Source: JAFGKK01 sp964521085 (GTDB lineage: Bacteria; Chloroflexota; Anaerolineae; Anaerolineales; RBG-16-64-43). Taken from it: 64,000 nucleotides of DNA. A program made the translations under genes and the position numbers. How positions within the stretch are numbered: position 1 is the first letter of the stretch; every line of letters begins with the position of its first letter. The DNA lies in contig CAZFPL010000016.1 in assembly GCA_964521085.1 (NCBI GenBank), forward strand, positions 1 through 64,000. Reading direction: 5' to 3'. Of this stretch, positions 63,984 to 64,000 are shown piece after piece. The notes under the pieces were generated by a model. It worked only from the letters and a program-made list of their open reading frames with translations. It did not search any database and was not told the DNA's origin.

Positions 63984-64000
63984 ATGTCAGAGATTTGTTT
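63984..64000 (+). CDS. Possible start of a further gene, cut by window end
   Basis: An ATG at 63984 opens a frame (MSEIC) that runs off the window. AGGGG lies 14 bases upstream, rather far. Only five codons are visible, so this is a weak call. Confidence 0.25.

Overview
The window looks like a piece of a Chloroflexota (Anaerolineae-like) chromosome, probably from a metagenome or draft assembly: it contains one 100-N scaffold gap (18028-18127). Supporting this are several exported lipoproteins with Thr-Pro-rich spacers after the lipobox, LysM-M23 peptidases, a RicT-type PSP1 protein, large GAF-rich sensors, a cytoplasmic group 3b-type NiFe hydrogenase, and no outer-membrane genes. The phylum is inferred from gene content only.

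Layout. 1-625 (-) is the 5' part of an NB-ARC ATPase that runs off the edge. 827-6967 holds a lipoprotein, a membrane rhodanese, RicT, an unknown protein, a cobalamin/iron-binding-type protein without signal peptide and a GT87-like glycosyltransferase. 6972-11995 (-) holds pyruvate kinase, a CoA-transferase, ornithine carbamoyltransferase and an EamA transporter. 12047-28379 (-) is a large signalling locus: two single-domain response regulators, two membrane GAF receptors without kinase domains, a ParA-like ATPase, a hybrid histidine kinase of about 1947 residues, and a threonine synthase with a response-regulator receiver domain at its C-terminus. 28634-32487 (+) holds an MFS exporter and MutS. 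32565-38661 (-) is a seven-gene hydrogenase operon: cNMP-binding protein, FeS subunit, FAD subunit, small and large NiFe subunits, Trx-VKOR protein, maturation protease. 39010-41831 (+) is an aspartate kinase/Asd unit preceded by a threonine-rich leader peptide and terminator, which reads as a classical amino-acid attenuator. 41904-48596 (-) holds two LysM-M23 peptidases, Rho, tRNA-Lys and a Zn/Mn ABC importer. 48866-58884 (+) holds a Ycf48-like lipoprotein, an SLC13 permease, Tgt, an MA-type metallopeptidase, two solute-binding lipoproteins and a UroD-family protein. 58997-61359 (-) is fabF-fabH. 61513-63966 (+) holds two membrane-linked glycosyltransferases.

The most unusual material is the 12-28 kb locus. 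The kinase linker carries nine basic KKRxTKP motifs spaced exactly 25 residues apart, plus a tenth, immediately after an overlapping parA. Its C-terminus has five 11-residue S/T-P repeats. The last gene fuses a metabolic PLP enzyme to a receiver. Together these suggest a positioned, multi-input GAF phosphorelay with one output acting directly on threonine synthesis. The same window controls the start of that pathway by threonine attenuation, so threonine appears twice as a regulated product.

The gap is probably an assembly artefact: the 55 bases on either side are identical, and removing one copy plus the Ns restores one open frame.
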